From the NCBI GenBank assembly GCA_030148005.1, contig JASBUI010000019.1, positions 62,001 through 126,000 of the forward strand: a stretch of 64,000 nucleotides of DNA. Reading direction: 5' to 3'. Within the stretch, counting starts at the first letter, position 1, and each line of letters opens with the position of its first letter. Below the pieces are notes generated by a model that saw only the letters and a program-made list of their open reading frames with translations, did not search any database and had not been told where the DNA came from. Source of the DNA: Paracoccaceae bacterium (GTDB lineage: Bacteria > Pseudomonadota > Alphaproteobacteria > Rhodobacterales > Rhodobacteraceae). Below are positions 43,979 through 52,347 of this stretch, one piece after another. The position numbers were made by a program, and so were the translations under genes.

Positions 43979-44818
43979 ATGAAATTTACCGGCACTGATG
44001 CATATGTCGCAACGCAAGATCTGACGACGGCCGTCAATGCCGCCGTTGCGCTGGAAAGGCCCCTTCTGGTCAAGGGAGAGCCGGGCACAGGCAAGACGGA
44101 ACTTGCCCGACAGGTCGCCGACGCGCTTGGGCTGCCGATCATCGAATGGCACGTCAAGTCGACCACCAAGGCGCAGCAGGGCCTTTACGAATACGATGCC
44201 GTAAGCCGCCTGCGTGACAGTCAGCTTGGCGACGAACGTGTGCATGATGTATCCAACTACATCCGAAAAGGTAAGCTTTGGCAGGCGTTTGAGGCCGAAG
44301 GTAAAACGGTTCTGCTGATCGACGAGGTCGACAAGGCGGACATCGAGTTTCCAAACGACCTGCTTCAGGAACTCGACCGGATGGAGTTTCACGTCTATGA
44401 AACCGGCGCCACGATCCAAGCGCGTCACCGCCCGGTCGTGATCATTACATCGAACAACGAAAAAGAGCTTCCCGACGCCTTTCTGCGCCGCTGTTTTTTC
44501 CACTACATCCGCTTTCCCGACATGGAAACGATGCGCAAGATCGTCGAAGTGCACCATCCCGGCATCAAAGAGGCGCTTTTGACCGCCGCGCTGACACAGT
44601 TCTTTGAGATTCGCGAAACCGCGGGCCTCAAGAAAAAGCCTTCGACCTCAGAAGTTCTTGACTGGCTTAAGCTGCTTTTGGCCGAGGATCTGTCGCCCGA
44701 AGACATCAAGCGTGACGGGGCCAATGCGCTTCCCAAGCTGCATGGTGCGCTTTTGAAGAACGAACAGGATGTGCATCTCTTTGAAAGGCTGGCCTTCATG
44801 GCGCGCAGCCAAAGGTAG
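43979..44818 (+). CDS. MoxR-family AAA+ ATPase
   Basis: A 279-residue AAA+ protein. Walker A is GEPGTGKT (33-40), Walker B VLLIDEVDKA (111-120), sensor 1 is in VVIITSNNEKELPDAFLRRC and the arginine finger is in FLRRCFFHYI. It resembles the MoxR/CoxD-like ATPases that cooperate with von Willebrand A (VWA) proteins to mature or insert cofactors. The matching CoxE-like VWA gene lies 2.1 kb downstream. ATG 43979 is chosen, and TTG 43967 is a weaker alternative. It is divergent from dksA, and its promoter region has two CTATATG repeats. Confidence 0.93.
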   Translation: MKFTGTDAYVATQDLTTAVNAAVALERPLLVKGEPGTGKTELARQVADALGLPIIEWHVKSTTKAQQGLYEYDAVSRLRDSQLGDERVHDVSNYIRKGKLWQAFEAEGKTVLLIDEVDKADIEFPNDLLQELDRMEFHVYETGATIQARHRPVVIITSNNEKELPDAFLRRCFFHYIRFPDMETMRKIVEVHHPGIKEALLTAALTQFFEIRETAGLKKKPSTSEVLDWLKLLLAEDLSPEDIKRDGANALPKLHGALLKNEQDVHLFERLAFMARSQR

Positions 44819-44970
44819 AGCAGACCTGACCGACCGGATACCACGCACCTGCCCAAAATACCGAAATCTAGCCGTCAGAGGTTCTTCTCTTTCCGCCAAA
44901 GGTTCGTATTATTGTCGTTTGCACCATGGATTCACCCGGTGCTGAGCCTGGCAGAAGGAACCGCAAGGGC

Positions 44971-45423
44971 ATGACGTTCACGATACGCCCGATTACCGCC
45001 GACGACCGCCCTGCCTGGCAGGGTCTTTGGCGCGCGTATCTTGAATTTTACGGCACTTCTGTTCCTGACGACATCTATGACGTTTATTTTGAACGGCTTT
45101 TAGGCGACGACCTGCGCGATTTTAGCGGGCTTGTCGCTTGTGACGGCAAGCGCCCCGTCGGTCTGGCTCACTTTCTTTTTCACCGCCATGGCTGGAAGGT
45201 GCAGGACGTCTGTTACCTTCAGGACCTTTACGCAGAACCTTCTGTTCGCGGCAAAGGCGTCGGCCGTGCCCTGATCGAAGCGGTCTATGACGCCGCTGAC
45301 AGGGCTGGTTCACCAGATGTTTACTGGCTTACACAAGACTTCAACGAACAAGCACGTAAGCTTTATGATCGCATCGGCACCCTTACGCCTTTCATTAAAT
45401 ACAATCGGAAACAAATTGCTTAA
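44971..45423 (+). CDS. GNAT family N-acetyltransferase
   Basis: A 150-residue acetyltransferase. The acetyl-CoA-binding motif A is LYAEPSVRGKGVGRALIEAV (about 87-106). The start FTIRPITADDRPAWQGLWRAYLEFYGTSVP and end DVYWLTQDFNEQARKLYDRIGTLTPFIKY match the small GNAT group whose members often have unknown substrates. ATG 44971 follows a GCAAGGGC ribosome site, and the upstream Met at 44926 is weaker. It lies between moxR and a DUF2927 gene, whose likely start falls 8 bases inside its 3' end. Confidence 0.88.
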   Translation: MTFTIRPITADDRPAWQGLWRAYLEFYGTSVPDDIYDVYFERLLGDDLRDFSGLVACDGKRPVGLAHFLFHRHGWKVQDVCYLQDLYAEPSVRGKGVGRALIEAVYDAADRAGSPDVYWLTQDFNEQARKLYDRIGTLTPFIKYNRKQIA

Positions 45424-46786
45424 GAACGCCATTATTCCTCTGTTTCTCGGGCTTGCGGCTTGTGCACCGGCCGTGCCGCCCGAAGCGCCGGCGCGCCGCG
45501 CGGCATTTCCCAGCGCCCTGCCCCCTATGAAAAGCTTTCCCTCAACGGTTACGCGCACCCCGACCCGTTCGAACGCGGTTCTGGCGAGGGACTTTCTGGA
45601 TCTTTCGTTCCAGATGGAAAGCGGACGGGCCCTGCCGATCCTGACACGCTTTGAAGGGCGCATCACCGTGCGCGCGGTCGGCAAGGCACCGCCAAGCCTT
45701 GGGCCCGATCTTGGGCGGCTTCTGGACCGTCTGCGGCGCGAGGCGCGTATCGACATTCTTGGCGTGCCTTCGGCGGACGCCAATGCAAACATCACCATCG
45801 AAGCGATCCCGCGCCGCGAGTTGCAGCGCGTTGTCCCGCAAGCGGCTTGTTTCGTTGTCCCGCGCGTTTCAAGCTGGGCCGAGTATAAGAGAGAGCGGCG
45901 CGGCAGGGCGGTGGACTGGACCACGCTGACAAAGCGCACAAAGGCCGCGATCTTTGTACCCGGCGATGTGTCCCCGCAGGAGATTCGCGACTGCCTGCAC
46001 GAAGAACTGGCGCAGGCGCTTGGGCCGCTGAACGATCTCTACCGGCTGCCGGACAGCGTTTTCAACGATGACAACTTCAACGCGGTGCTGACCGGCTTTG
46101 ATATGCTGATGCTGCGCGCCTATTACTCGCCCGAGCTGCGAAATGGCATGACGCGCGATCAGGTTCAGGCCGCCCTGCCCGGCATTCTGGCGCGCATCAA
46201 TCCCAAGGGCGCAAGTGGTTCCAACGTCTATCTGGGCGTGACGCCGCGCTATTGGATCGATGCGATCGAAACCGCGCTGGGGCCCAGAACGTCAATGCGC
46301 CAAAGGGTTGTGGCAGCAAGGCGCGCCGTTGCCTTTGCCGAGGATCAGGGCTGGAACGACAGCCGCTATGCCTTTAGCCTTTTTGCGCTTGGCAGGCTTT
46401 CGCTTGGCACCGATCCCGAAACCTCGCTGACGTCTTTCCTGCACGCGGGGCGGATCTATGCCTCACAGCCCGACACCAAGTTGCAGGCCGCGCATGTTGC
46501 CATGCAGATGGCCGCCTTTGCGGTGACCGCCGGGCAGGCAGAAGAGGCGATCGCGGTGATCGATGCCAACATCCCGACGGTGGTTGCGGGCGAAAACGCT
46601 TCCCTTCTTGCGACATTCCTTATGCTCAAGGCCGAAGCGCTGGATATGCTGAACCGCGGCGCCGAAGCGCGGGCTGCACGTCTCGACAGCCTTGGCTGGG
46701 CACGTTATGGCTTTGGTTCGGACCGGCAGGTCAGGACAAGGCTGTCAGAAATCTCGGCCCTCAGTCCCAGACGCCAAGGATCATAA
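45416..46786 (+). CDS. DUF2927 domain lipoprotein
   Basis: A 456-residue exported lipoprotein. From TTG 45416 the N terminus is a compact signal peptide whose h-region ends in the lipobox LGLAAC (Cys about 16), with GGAAACAAA in front. ATG 45365 would add 17 residues. The DUF2927 region (about 60-290) contains FEGRITVRAVG, a conserved CFVVPRVSSW and DCLHEELAQALGPLNDLYRLPDSVFNDDNF, where the HEE could be a metal-binding metzincin-like motif. The C-terminal part looks like TPR helices. It probably sits in the periplasm, next to MoxR and VWA genes. Confidence 0.82.
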   Translation: MLKNAIIPLFLGLAACAPAVPPEAPARRAAFPSALPPMKSFPSTVTRTPTRSNAVLARDFLDLSFQMESGRALPILTRFEGRITVRAVGKAPPSLGPDLGRLLDRLRREARIDILGVPSADANANITIEAIPRRELQRVVPQAACFVVPRVSSWAEYKRERRGRAVDWTTLTKRTKAAIFVPGDVSPQEIRDCLHEELAQALGPLNDLYRLPDSVFNDDNFNAVLTGFDMLMLRAYYSPELRNGMTRDQVQAALPGILARINPKGASGSNVYLGVTPRYWIDAIETALGPRTSMRQRVVAARRAVAFAEDQGWNDSRYAFSLFALGRLSLGTDPETSLTSFLHAGRIYASQPDTKLQAAHVAMQMAAFAVTAGQAEEAIAVIDANIPTVVAGENASLLATFLMLKAEALDMLNRGAEARAARLDSLGWARYGFGSDRQVRTRLSEISALSPRRQGS

Positions 46787-46795
46787 GGGGCAAAA

Positions 46796-46963
46796 ATGTA
46801 CTTCGTCTTGGCTGCATTGTTCGTAGGTGGCGCCTTTGGCGCCCTGCGCGCGAAAAATCGTGGGGGACGCCCACTGGACATGGCCCAATATGGTGGCGGA
46901 TACGCCATCCTTTTTGGCCTCATCACACTGGTTCTGGTCGTTATCGCCCTTCGGATCGGGTAA
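46796..46963 (+). CDS. Small two-helix membrane protein (55 aa)
   Basis: A 55-residue ORF. Hydrophobic segments lie at about residues 2-16 (YFVLAALFVGGAFGA) and 36-53 (YAILFGLITLVLVVIALRI), joined by a basic loop (RAKNRGGRPLDMAQYGG). A clear ribosome site AAGGGGC lies before the ATG, and its TAA directly abuts the ATG of the VWA gene. Its position and spacing show that it is expressed. No function is known. Confidence 0.75.
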   Translation: MYFVLAALFVGGAFGALRAKNRGGRPLDMAQYGGGYAILFGLITLVLVVIALRIG

Positions 46964-48148
46964 ATGTTCCTCCCCTTCTTTGAAACGCTGCGGGCCACCG
47001 GCATTCCCGTTTCTCTGAGGGAGTATCTTGCCTTTCTCGAAGGGGTGAAACGCGGCCTTGTCACCTATGACATTGAAGGGTTTTACTTTCTGGCGCGCAC
47101 CGCCATGGTCAAGGATGAGCGTAACCTCGACAAGTTTGACCAGGCCTTTTCCAAAAGTTTCAAAGGCTTGGAGGAACTAAGCGCCGAGGCCGTCCTAGAG
47201 GCGGTCGACATTCCCGAGGAATGGCTGCGCCGGATGGCCGAAAAACACCTTTCGGAAGAAGAGAAAGCCGAAATAGAGGCCCTGGGCGGGTTTGAAAAGC
47301 TGATGGAGACGCTGAAAAAGCGCCTTGAAGAGCAAAAGGGGCGCCATCAGGGCGGCTCAAAATGGGTTGGAACGGCGGGAACATCGCCCTTTGGCGCCTA
47401 TGGCTACAACCCCGAAGGGGTGCGCATCGGGCAAGACAGCTCACGCCACCGGCGGGCAGTCAAGGTTTGGGACAAGCGCGAGTTTCGCAACCTTGATAAC
47501 ACGATCGAGCTTGGGACGCGAAACATCAAGGTCGCGCTTAAACGCCTGCGCCGCTGGGTCCGCGACGGGGCGGCCGAAGAGCTGGACCTTGACGGGACAA
47601 TCCGCGCCACGGCAGAGCATGGGTATCTTGACGTTCAGACGCGCCCAGAGAGGCGCAATGCCATCAAGGTTCTGCTGTTTCTCGATGTCGGCGGTTCGAT
47701 GGATCCGCATATCCGGCTGGTGGAAGAGCTTTTCAGCGCCGCGCGCTCTGAGTTCAAGCACATGGAATACTTCTATTTTCATAACTGCCTTTATGAAGGC
47801 GTCTGGCGCGACAATCGCCGCCGCTGGAATGCCCAGACCCCGACAATGGAAGTGCTTCGAACCTACGGTTCTGACTACAAGTGCATCTTTGTCGGTGACG
47901 CCGCGATGAGCCCTTATGAGGTTGCCTTTCCCGGCGGCGCCAATGAGCACTGGAACGAAGAGGCCGGACAGGTTTGGCTGAACCGCGCCCGCGCGCAGTG
48001 GCCGTCGCACCTTTGGATTAACCCCACCCCCGAACACCACTGGCAGTACACCCAATCCACCCAGATGATCCGCGAGATTTTCGAGGACCGGATGGTGCCC
48101 ATGACCTTGCAGGGGATTGAGGCGGGCATGCGCGAGCTTAGCCGATGA
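46964..48148 (+). CDS. VWA domain-containing CoxE-like protein
   Basis: A 394-residue protein of the CoxE-like VWA family (often called VWA containing CoxE-like). The MIDAS-type metal site is LFLDVGGSMDPHI (D241), where the usual DxSxS reads DxGxS. An N-terminal helical region (about 1-130) with a Lys/Glu-rich stretch and a basic middle part (about 160-200) lead into the VWA core. It ends in WINPTPEHHWQYTQSTQMI. CoxE/VWA proteins act with MoxR AAA+ ATPases, whose gene is 2.1 kb upstream in the same direction. The substrate protein or cofactor is not identified. Confidence 0.92.
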   Translation: MFLPFFETLRATGIPVSLREYLAFLEGVKRGLVTYDIEGFYFLARTAMVKDERNLDKFDQAFSKSFKGLEELSAEAVLEAVDIPEEWLRRMAEKHLSEEEKAEIEALGGFEKLMETLKKRLEEQKGRHQGGSKWVGTAGTSPFGAYGYNPEGVRIGQDSSRHRRAVKVWDKREFRNLDNTIELGTRNIKVALKRLRRWVRDGAAEELDLDGTIRATAEHGYLDVQTRPERRNAIKVLLFLDVGGSMDPHIRLVEELFSAARSEFKHMEYFYFHNCLYEGVWRDNRRRWNAQTPTMEVLRTYGSDYKCIFVGDAAMSPYEVAFPGGANEHWNEEAGQVWLNRARAQWPSHLWINPTPEHHWQYTQSTQMIREIFEDRMVPMTLQGIEAGMRELSR

Positions 48149-48498
48149 GCGGGGCCATTGCGCGGCTGTGGCGCCACCACCGCGCGGCCCTGATCGGCTT
48201 TGTGCTTGCTGCCTGCGTGACCTTGTTCTTTGCGGTGCGGTTCATGGTGTTCACGGTCTACTGGTCCGATCCGGCCCATCGCAATGAACCGCCGCAGCCA
48301 TGGATGACCATCGGCTATGTCGCCCATTCGTGGAAGATGCCGCCCGAAACCGTTGCAAACGCCCTTGGTATTTCGACGCTGCCCGACCGGCGTGTGACCC
48401 TGGGCGAGCTGGCGACATCGATGGGCGTCAGCGAAGAGGTTCTGATGTCGCGCCTGAAGGCTGCGCTGGCCAAACTGCCAGCGCCGCAAAAGCCATGA
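48145..48498 (+). CDS. Single-pass membrane protein, hypothetical
   Basis: A 117-residue protein. One membrane helix is at about 14-36 (AALIGFVLAACVTLFFAVRFMVF). A soluble domain follows (about 40-110) with WMTIGYVAHSWKMPPETVANALGI and TLGELATSMGVSEEVLMSRLKAAL, which has the rhythm of a helix-turn-helix or SAM-like helical domain. It overlaps the VWA gene upstream and the DedA gene downstream by 4 bases each, so it is tightly coupled. No known family was recognised. Confidence 0.8.
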   Translation: MSGAIARLWRHHRAALIGFVLAACVTLFFAVRFMVFTVYWSDPAHRNEPPQPWMTIGYVAHSWKMPPETVANALGISTLPDRRVTLGELATSMGVSEEVLMSRLKAALAKLPAPQKP

Positions 48499-49109
48499 CG
48501 ACAGAGCTTTTGGAACTTGTGCCGCGCTACGGCGCATGGCTGATCGGGATCGTTACCTTTCTAAGCTGCCTTGCGGTTCCGGTGCCTGCTTCGCTTTTCA
48601 TGATGACGGCGGGGGGCTTTGTTGCATCGGGTGATCTTGCGGCCGTTCAGACGGTCGGAGCCGCCCTGATGGGGGCGGTTCTGGGCGATCAGATGGGCTA
48701 TGTCATTGGCCGTCACGGGGGCGGGCCGTTCCTGGACGTTTTGCGCCGAAGCCCAAAGCGCGGGAAAATGGTTGATCGCGCGGTGGCCTATCTGCACCGG
48801 CGTGGCTGGCTGGGGGTCTTTCTAAGCCGCTGGCTTTTCAGCCCCCTTGGCCCTTGGATCAATCTGGCGGGCGGCGCGGCGGGCCTGCATTGGCGCGCTT
48901 TCACCCAAGCGGGCATCATGGGCGAGCTGGTCTGGGTCACCGTCTATGTCGGGCTGGGCTGGGGGTTTTCGGGCCACCTTGTGGAACTGGCCGATCTTCT
49001 TGGAAATGCCTCGGGCTTTCTGGCGGCGCTTGCGGTCACGGTCGGGCTTGGCTTTTGGCTGCGGGCGGCGCTGCATCACGGAGGCGGCCATCCGGGGCAT
49101 AAACACTGA
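48495..49109 (+). CDS. DedA family membrane protein
   Basis: A 204-residue DedA/SNARE-associated-type membrane protein. It has four to six hydrophobic segments, the conserved GAVLGDQMGYVIGRHGG (about 54-70) and FLSRWLFSPLGPWINLAGGAAGLHWRAFT (about 105-135) with the key Arg/Gly/Pro pattern. DedA proteins are linked to membrane lipid flipping and proton motive force. It starts in ATGA overlap with the previous gene. It is part of the moxR-VWA run. Confidence 0.88.
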   Translation: MTTELLELVPRYGAWLIGIVTFLSCLAVPVPASLFMMTAGGFVASGDLAAVQTVGAALMGAVLGDQMGYVIGRHGGGPFLDVLRRSPKRGKMVDRAVAYLHRRGWLGVFLSRWLFSPLGPWINLAGGAAGLHWRAFTQAGIMGELVWVTVYVGLGWGFSGHLVELADLLGNASGFLAALAVTVGLGFWLRAALHHGGGHPGHKH

Positions 49110-49151
49110 ATTTACTTGCCGCCCTGCGGATCACGCCCCATATCCTGTCTC

Positions 49152-49838
49152 ATGTTCAAGTTCACCCCGATCCTTCTTGCAATCCTTTACGCCTTGGTGA
49201 TGTACCGCTTTTCGGTATGGCGCACCTCGCGTGAACTGGATGGCCGTTCGCGTGAACTGACCGATCCGGTTCTGGGCTCACTTACCGCCGACATGGCGCG
49301 CGCGCTGGATCTGCCGCGCATCAAGGTCCACATCTATGAAATTGACCCGGTGAACGGGCTTGCAGCGCCCGATGGGCGCATCTTCATCACGCGCGGGTTT
49401 TACCGCAAGTTTCAGGCCGGTGAGGTGACGGGCGCAGAGCTTGCAAGCGTGATTGCCCATGAGTTGGGGCATGTCGCGCTTGGCCATTCGCGCCGCAGGA
49501 TGATCGATTTTTCGGGGCAGAATGCGCTTCGGACCGCGCTTGCGATGGTCTTTTCGCGCTTCCTGCCGGGCATTGGTGTCTTTCTGGCGAACACGCTAAC
49601 ATCGATGCTGGCGGCGCGGCTGTCGCGGCAGGATGAGTATGAGGCCGACGCCTATGCCACGGCCCTTTTGATCAAAAGCGGGATCGGGACCGGGCCGCAA
49701 AAGTCCCTTTTCGGCAAGCTTGAGGCGCTGACGCAGTCTAGCGCAGGTGCCGCACCTGCCTGGTTGATGAGCCATCCGGCCACCAAGGATCGCATCAAGG
49801 CGATTGAGCGGAATGAGGCCAACTGGTCCCTGCCCTGA
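49152..49838 (+). CDS. M48 family zinc metalloprotease
   Basis: A 228-residue membrane-associated peptidase. One N-terminal hydrophobic helix (about 1-20) is followed by the catalytic domain with HELGH (H103-E104-H107). The third zinc ligand is a Glu in SRQDEYEADAYATALL (about 160). DGRIFITRGFY is a typical M48 beta-strand. It is a member of the HtpX/BepA-like group and the last gene of the MoxR-VWA run, so a role in envelope protein quality control is plausible. It is convergent with the PIN gene. Confidence 0.87.
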   Translation: MFKFTPILLAILYALVMYRFSVWRTSRELDGRSRELTDPVLGSLTADMARALDLPRIKVHIYEIDPVNGLAAPDGRIFITRGFYRKFQAGEVTGAELASVIAHELGHVALGHSRRRMIDFSGQNALRTALAMVFSRFLPGIGVFLANTLTSMLAARLSRQDEYEADAYATALLIKSGIGTGPQKSLFGKLEALTQSSAGAAPAWLMSHPATKDRIKAIERNEANWSLP

Positions 49839-49850
49839 CGAGCACATCGC

Positions 49851-50396
49851 TTAAGGTTCGGCCAGCGCGCGGCCAAGTCGCGGAAGCCGCGCCTTTTTCA
49901 AAAGCGCTCGGGCTTGCCAAGGTTGGCCTGACAGGCGCTCGGCCTCGCTGCGCACCTTTTCCACAACCGCGCGCATCAGATCAGGCCCAGCATCGAAGAA
50001 CCCGCGCAGCAGCGTGTCGGGGTCAGAGCGAAAAAGACCCTCTTCGCTAAGCGTGCCGCGCGGAAAGTCGCTTGCATTATTGGTGACGATACCCTCGGCA
50101 GAGCCGGCAATCGCTGCGGCCAAAACATGGATGTCGTCAGGATCAGGAAGCCAAAGGCGCGCCATATCCGCCGCGCGCGGGCGCACAAGGGCCGCGGGCC
50201 AGGCCGCGGTCAAAAGCGCGATCTCACCGCGCGCAACCGCCTCGCCCTCAGGGCCAAGCTTGATGGCCGCGCGCGCCCATTCTTCCAGAACGCGGGGCGA
50301 CCAGAGCGGGGTGAAGAAACCGGCGCCCGCTGCACCTAACAGAACCTCACGCATGACCGTGGGGTATAGAACACAAGTGTCCAGAAAAAGCTTCAC
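49851..50396 (-). CDS. PIN-domain protein (RSP_2648-like)
   Basis: A 181-residue PIN-fold nuclease-like protein. The acidic residues expected of the metal site are D6 (FLDTCVLYP), E38/E39 (RVLEEW), D87/D88 (WLPDPDDIHVL) and D110 (NASDFP). It lies directly after an RlmI-like methyltransferase with ATGA overlap. No antitoxin-size gene is adjacent, so it is not a usual VapC pair. It resembles the stand-alone Rhodobacterales PIN proteins. An RNA substrate is possible but unknown. Confidence 0.85.
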   Translation of the reverse strand: MKLFLDTCVLYPTVMREVLLGAAGAGFFTPLWSPRVLEEWARAAIKLGPEGEAVARGEIALLTAAWPAALVRPRAADMARLWLPDPDDIHVLAAAIAGSAEGIVTNNASDFPRGTLSEEGLFRSDPDTLLRGFFDAGPDLMRAVVEKVRSEAERLSGQPWQARALLKKARLPRLGRALAEP

Positions 50397-51592
50397 GGCA
50401 TCAGCCGAAAGAAAAGCGCCTTGAGATATCCACTTTCGGCAAGTTCGGGCATCTGGGGATGGTCGGCCCCGGCAAAGCCGGTGTGCAAAAGCTGGGCCCT
50501 GCGCCCTGCCCGTCCAATGCCGCGCAAAGAGCTGGCGCGAAACTTTTCAAGATCGGCCGCATGTGAGCAAGAGCACAGCACCAGATACCCGCCCTCTTTT
50601 ACCAGCGGACAGGCCAGCCGCGCGACCTTTTCATAGGCGCGCAGCCCCGCATCAAGTGCTGGCTTGGCGGGGGCAAAGGCGGGCGGATCACAAACGACGG
50701 CGTCGAACTTGCGGCCCTCTTCGGCAAGTGCGGTCATGACGTCAAAGGCATCGCCGCGCCGTGCCTCGAACCGGGCTGCGGCATCCATGGCTTGCGCGCC
50801 CTGCCCGGCCAGATCAAGCGCGGGCGCCGATCCGTCCACCGCAAGCGCGCTGGTGGCCCCACCGGCAAGCGCGGCAAGGCCAAAGCCGCCGACGTGCGAA
50901 AAGACGTCCAGAACACTGCCACCTTTGGCAAGGCGCTGGAACATCGCGTGGTTGGGACGCTGATCAAAGAAAAGGCCGGTTTTCTGCCCCCCCAAAAGAT
51001 CAGCCATATAAGTCGCGCCGTTCATCGGCACGGCGATGGGGCCGCTCACTTCGCCATGCGTTACGCCGCCCTGATCGTCCAGCCCTTCAAGCGTGCGCGC
51101 GCGGCCCGAGGCGCTTTTGACAATCGTTTTGATGCCGGTCACGCCCATCAGGGCGCGGCACATCTCATCATAAAGCAGATCCGCCCAAGCGGCGTTGGGC
51201 TGAATGACGGCCGTGTCGCCAAAGCGGTCAATGATGACGCCGGGAAGGCCATCGGCCTCGGCGTGGACAAGCCTGTAGAAGGGCGCATCATAAAGCTGAT
51301 CGCGAAGGGCAAGCGCGCGCGACAGACGCAGGGCCAGCCAATCTTCGTTGACCACGGCCTCGGGATCGCGGTCCAGAACGCGGCAGAAAATCTTGGAGAC
51401 CGGGTTCACGGCCACAAGGCCCAGCGCGCGCCCTTCGGCGTCTTCAAGGCGGGCCAGCGAGCCGGGGCTGATCGCGCGCGTGCGCCGGTCGGTCACAAGT
51501 TCATTTGCGTAAACCCAAGGGAAGCCGCGGCGCAGGCGCCGGGGATCAGTTTTAGGTTTCAGGCGTACAACGGGAAAAGGGGAGGACATCAT
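50393..51592 (-). CDS. RlmI-like 23S rRNA (cytosine) methyltransferase
   Basis: A 399-residue class I SAM methyltransferase. The N-terminal PUA-like domain (about 1-80) carries LRRGFPWVYANELVT. The SAM-binding segments are LFFDQRPNHAMFQRL, SVLDVFSHVGGFGLAALA and AVDGSAPALDLA, and the catalytic pieces are DAVVCDPPAF and CSCSHAAD. This is the RlmI/RlmK-type C5-cytosine rRNA methylation family. The exact base is not known here. The start is either 51592 or 51589, both after AAGGGGAGG. It is coupled to the PIN gene. Confidence 0.88.
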   Translation of the reverse strand: MMSSPFPVVRLKPKTDPRRLRRGFPWVYANELVTDRRTRAISPGSLARLEDAEGRALGLVAVNPVSKIFCRVLDRDPEAVVNEDWLALRLSRALALRDQLYDAPFYRLVHAEADGLPGVIIDRFGDTAVIQPNAAWADLLYDEMCRALMGVTGIKTIVKSASGRARTLEGLDDQGGVTHGEVSGPIAVPMNGATYMADLLGGQKTGLFFDQRPNHAMFQRLAKGGSVLDVFSHVGGFGLAALAGGATSALAVDGSAPALDLAGQGAQAMDAAARFEARRGDAFDVMTALAEEGRKFDAVVCDPPAFAPAKPALDAGLRAYEKVARLACPLVKEGGYLVLCSCSHAADLEKFRASSLRGIGRAGRRAQLLHTGFAGADHPQMPELAESGYLKALFFRLMP

Positions 51593-51631
51593 GCCCTCCC
51601 CTTAAGGAATAAATCTTCTGGCGGAAAGGCC

Positions 51632-52264
51632 TCAGATAGCGTTCAGCCGTCTGGCAACGGCCGCATCGGCGACCGGGCCGGAGATCGGCGTCGATAGCTC
51701 TTTCAGCAAGACGTTGGTCAGGTGATTGATCACGCGAACCCGCTGGGTCTGGCCTTTGCGCTCGGCTTCCATGGCGCGATTGCCGCCAAATGCCACGAGG
51801 TCCGAAGAAATTTCTCGCGTGGGAAGAACAACCGCGCCGGTCTTTGCATCAAGCACGGTCATGTCAAAACGGATCGAATGGGTGCCACCAATGGTGAAGC
51901 GTGCTTTTTCGCTGAGCGAATGAAAGCGGCGCACGGTGACGTCCACGATAACTTCCTGACCCTGTTTAAGCTGGGCTGCCGCGCGTCCCATGCCCTCGTC
52001 AAACATCGATTTGACCTGCTGGTAGCGGTCGCCGTAGGCATCGCCACGCCAGACGATGTCGGCGACAGGGTAATAGAGGTTTGCCTCGGAAACGCGAAGC
52101 GTTTGTGGTACGGTTACGCGAACCTCTTTGACGTTGTATGCCGCAACCTTCGGCGTAATTACCGGGGCGGTGATCGGTGCGTTTCGCGTGGCGATATCGG
52201 TGTTGGCACAGGCCGAAAGCCCAAGTGCTGCAACTGCGATCATTGTATAAAGACGAAGTTTCAT
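51632..52264 (-). CDS. Conserved Rhodobacteraceae lipoprotein (possibly DUF6778)
   Basis: A 210-residue lipoprotein. The signal peptide MKLRLYTMIAVAALGLSAC has the lipobox LSAC. The periplasmic part has repeated beta-like segments (VTVPQTLRVSEANLYYPVADIVWRGD, IRFDMTVLDAKTGAVVLP). It resembles a Rhodobacterales family named DUF6778, from memory and unconfirmed. ATG 52264 has a strong GAAGGG. An ORF reaching 52375 is rejected. An imperfectly palindromic 17-base motif 84 bases upstream is shared with the outer-membrane barrel gene at 19315. Confidence 0.82.
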   Translation of the reverse strand: MKLRLYTMIAVAALGLSACANTDIATRNAPITAPVITPKVAAYNVKEVRVTVPQTLRVSEANLYYPVADIVWRGDAYGDRYQQVKSMFDEGMGRAAAQLKQGQEVIVDVTVRRFHSLSEKARFTIGGTHSIRFDMTVLDAKTGAVVLPTREISSDLVAFGGNRAMEAERKGQTQRVRVINHLTNVLLKELSTPISGPVADAAVARRLNAI

Positions 52265-52347
52265 TTTTTTACCCTTCGAAAGGCCTATGCCAGTATTGCG
52301 GGACTTGTGCCCCGTGCTTGCTCGGCCCTCTGGATACTGCGGAATTG

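Noticed and set aside
49851-50396. VapBC-type toxin-antitoxin locus
   Set aside because: PIN domain present but no antitoxin gene and a tight link to a methyltransferase gene instead.
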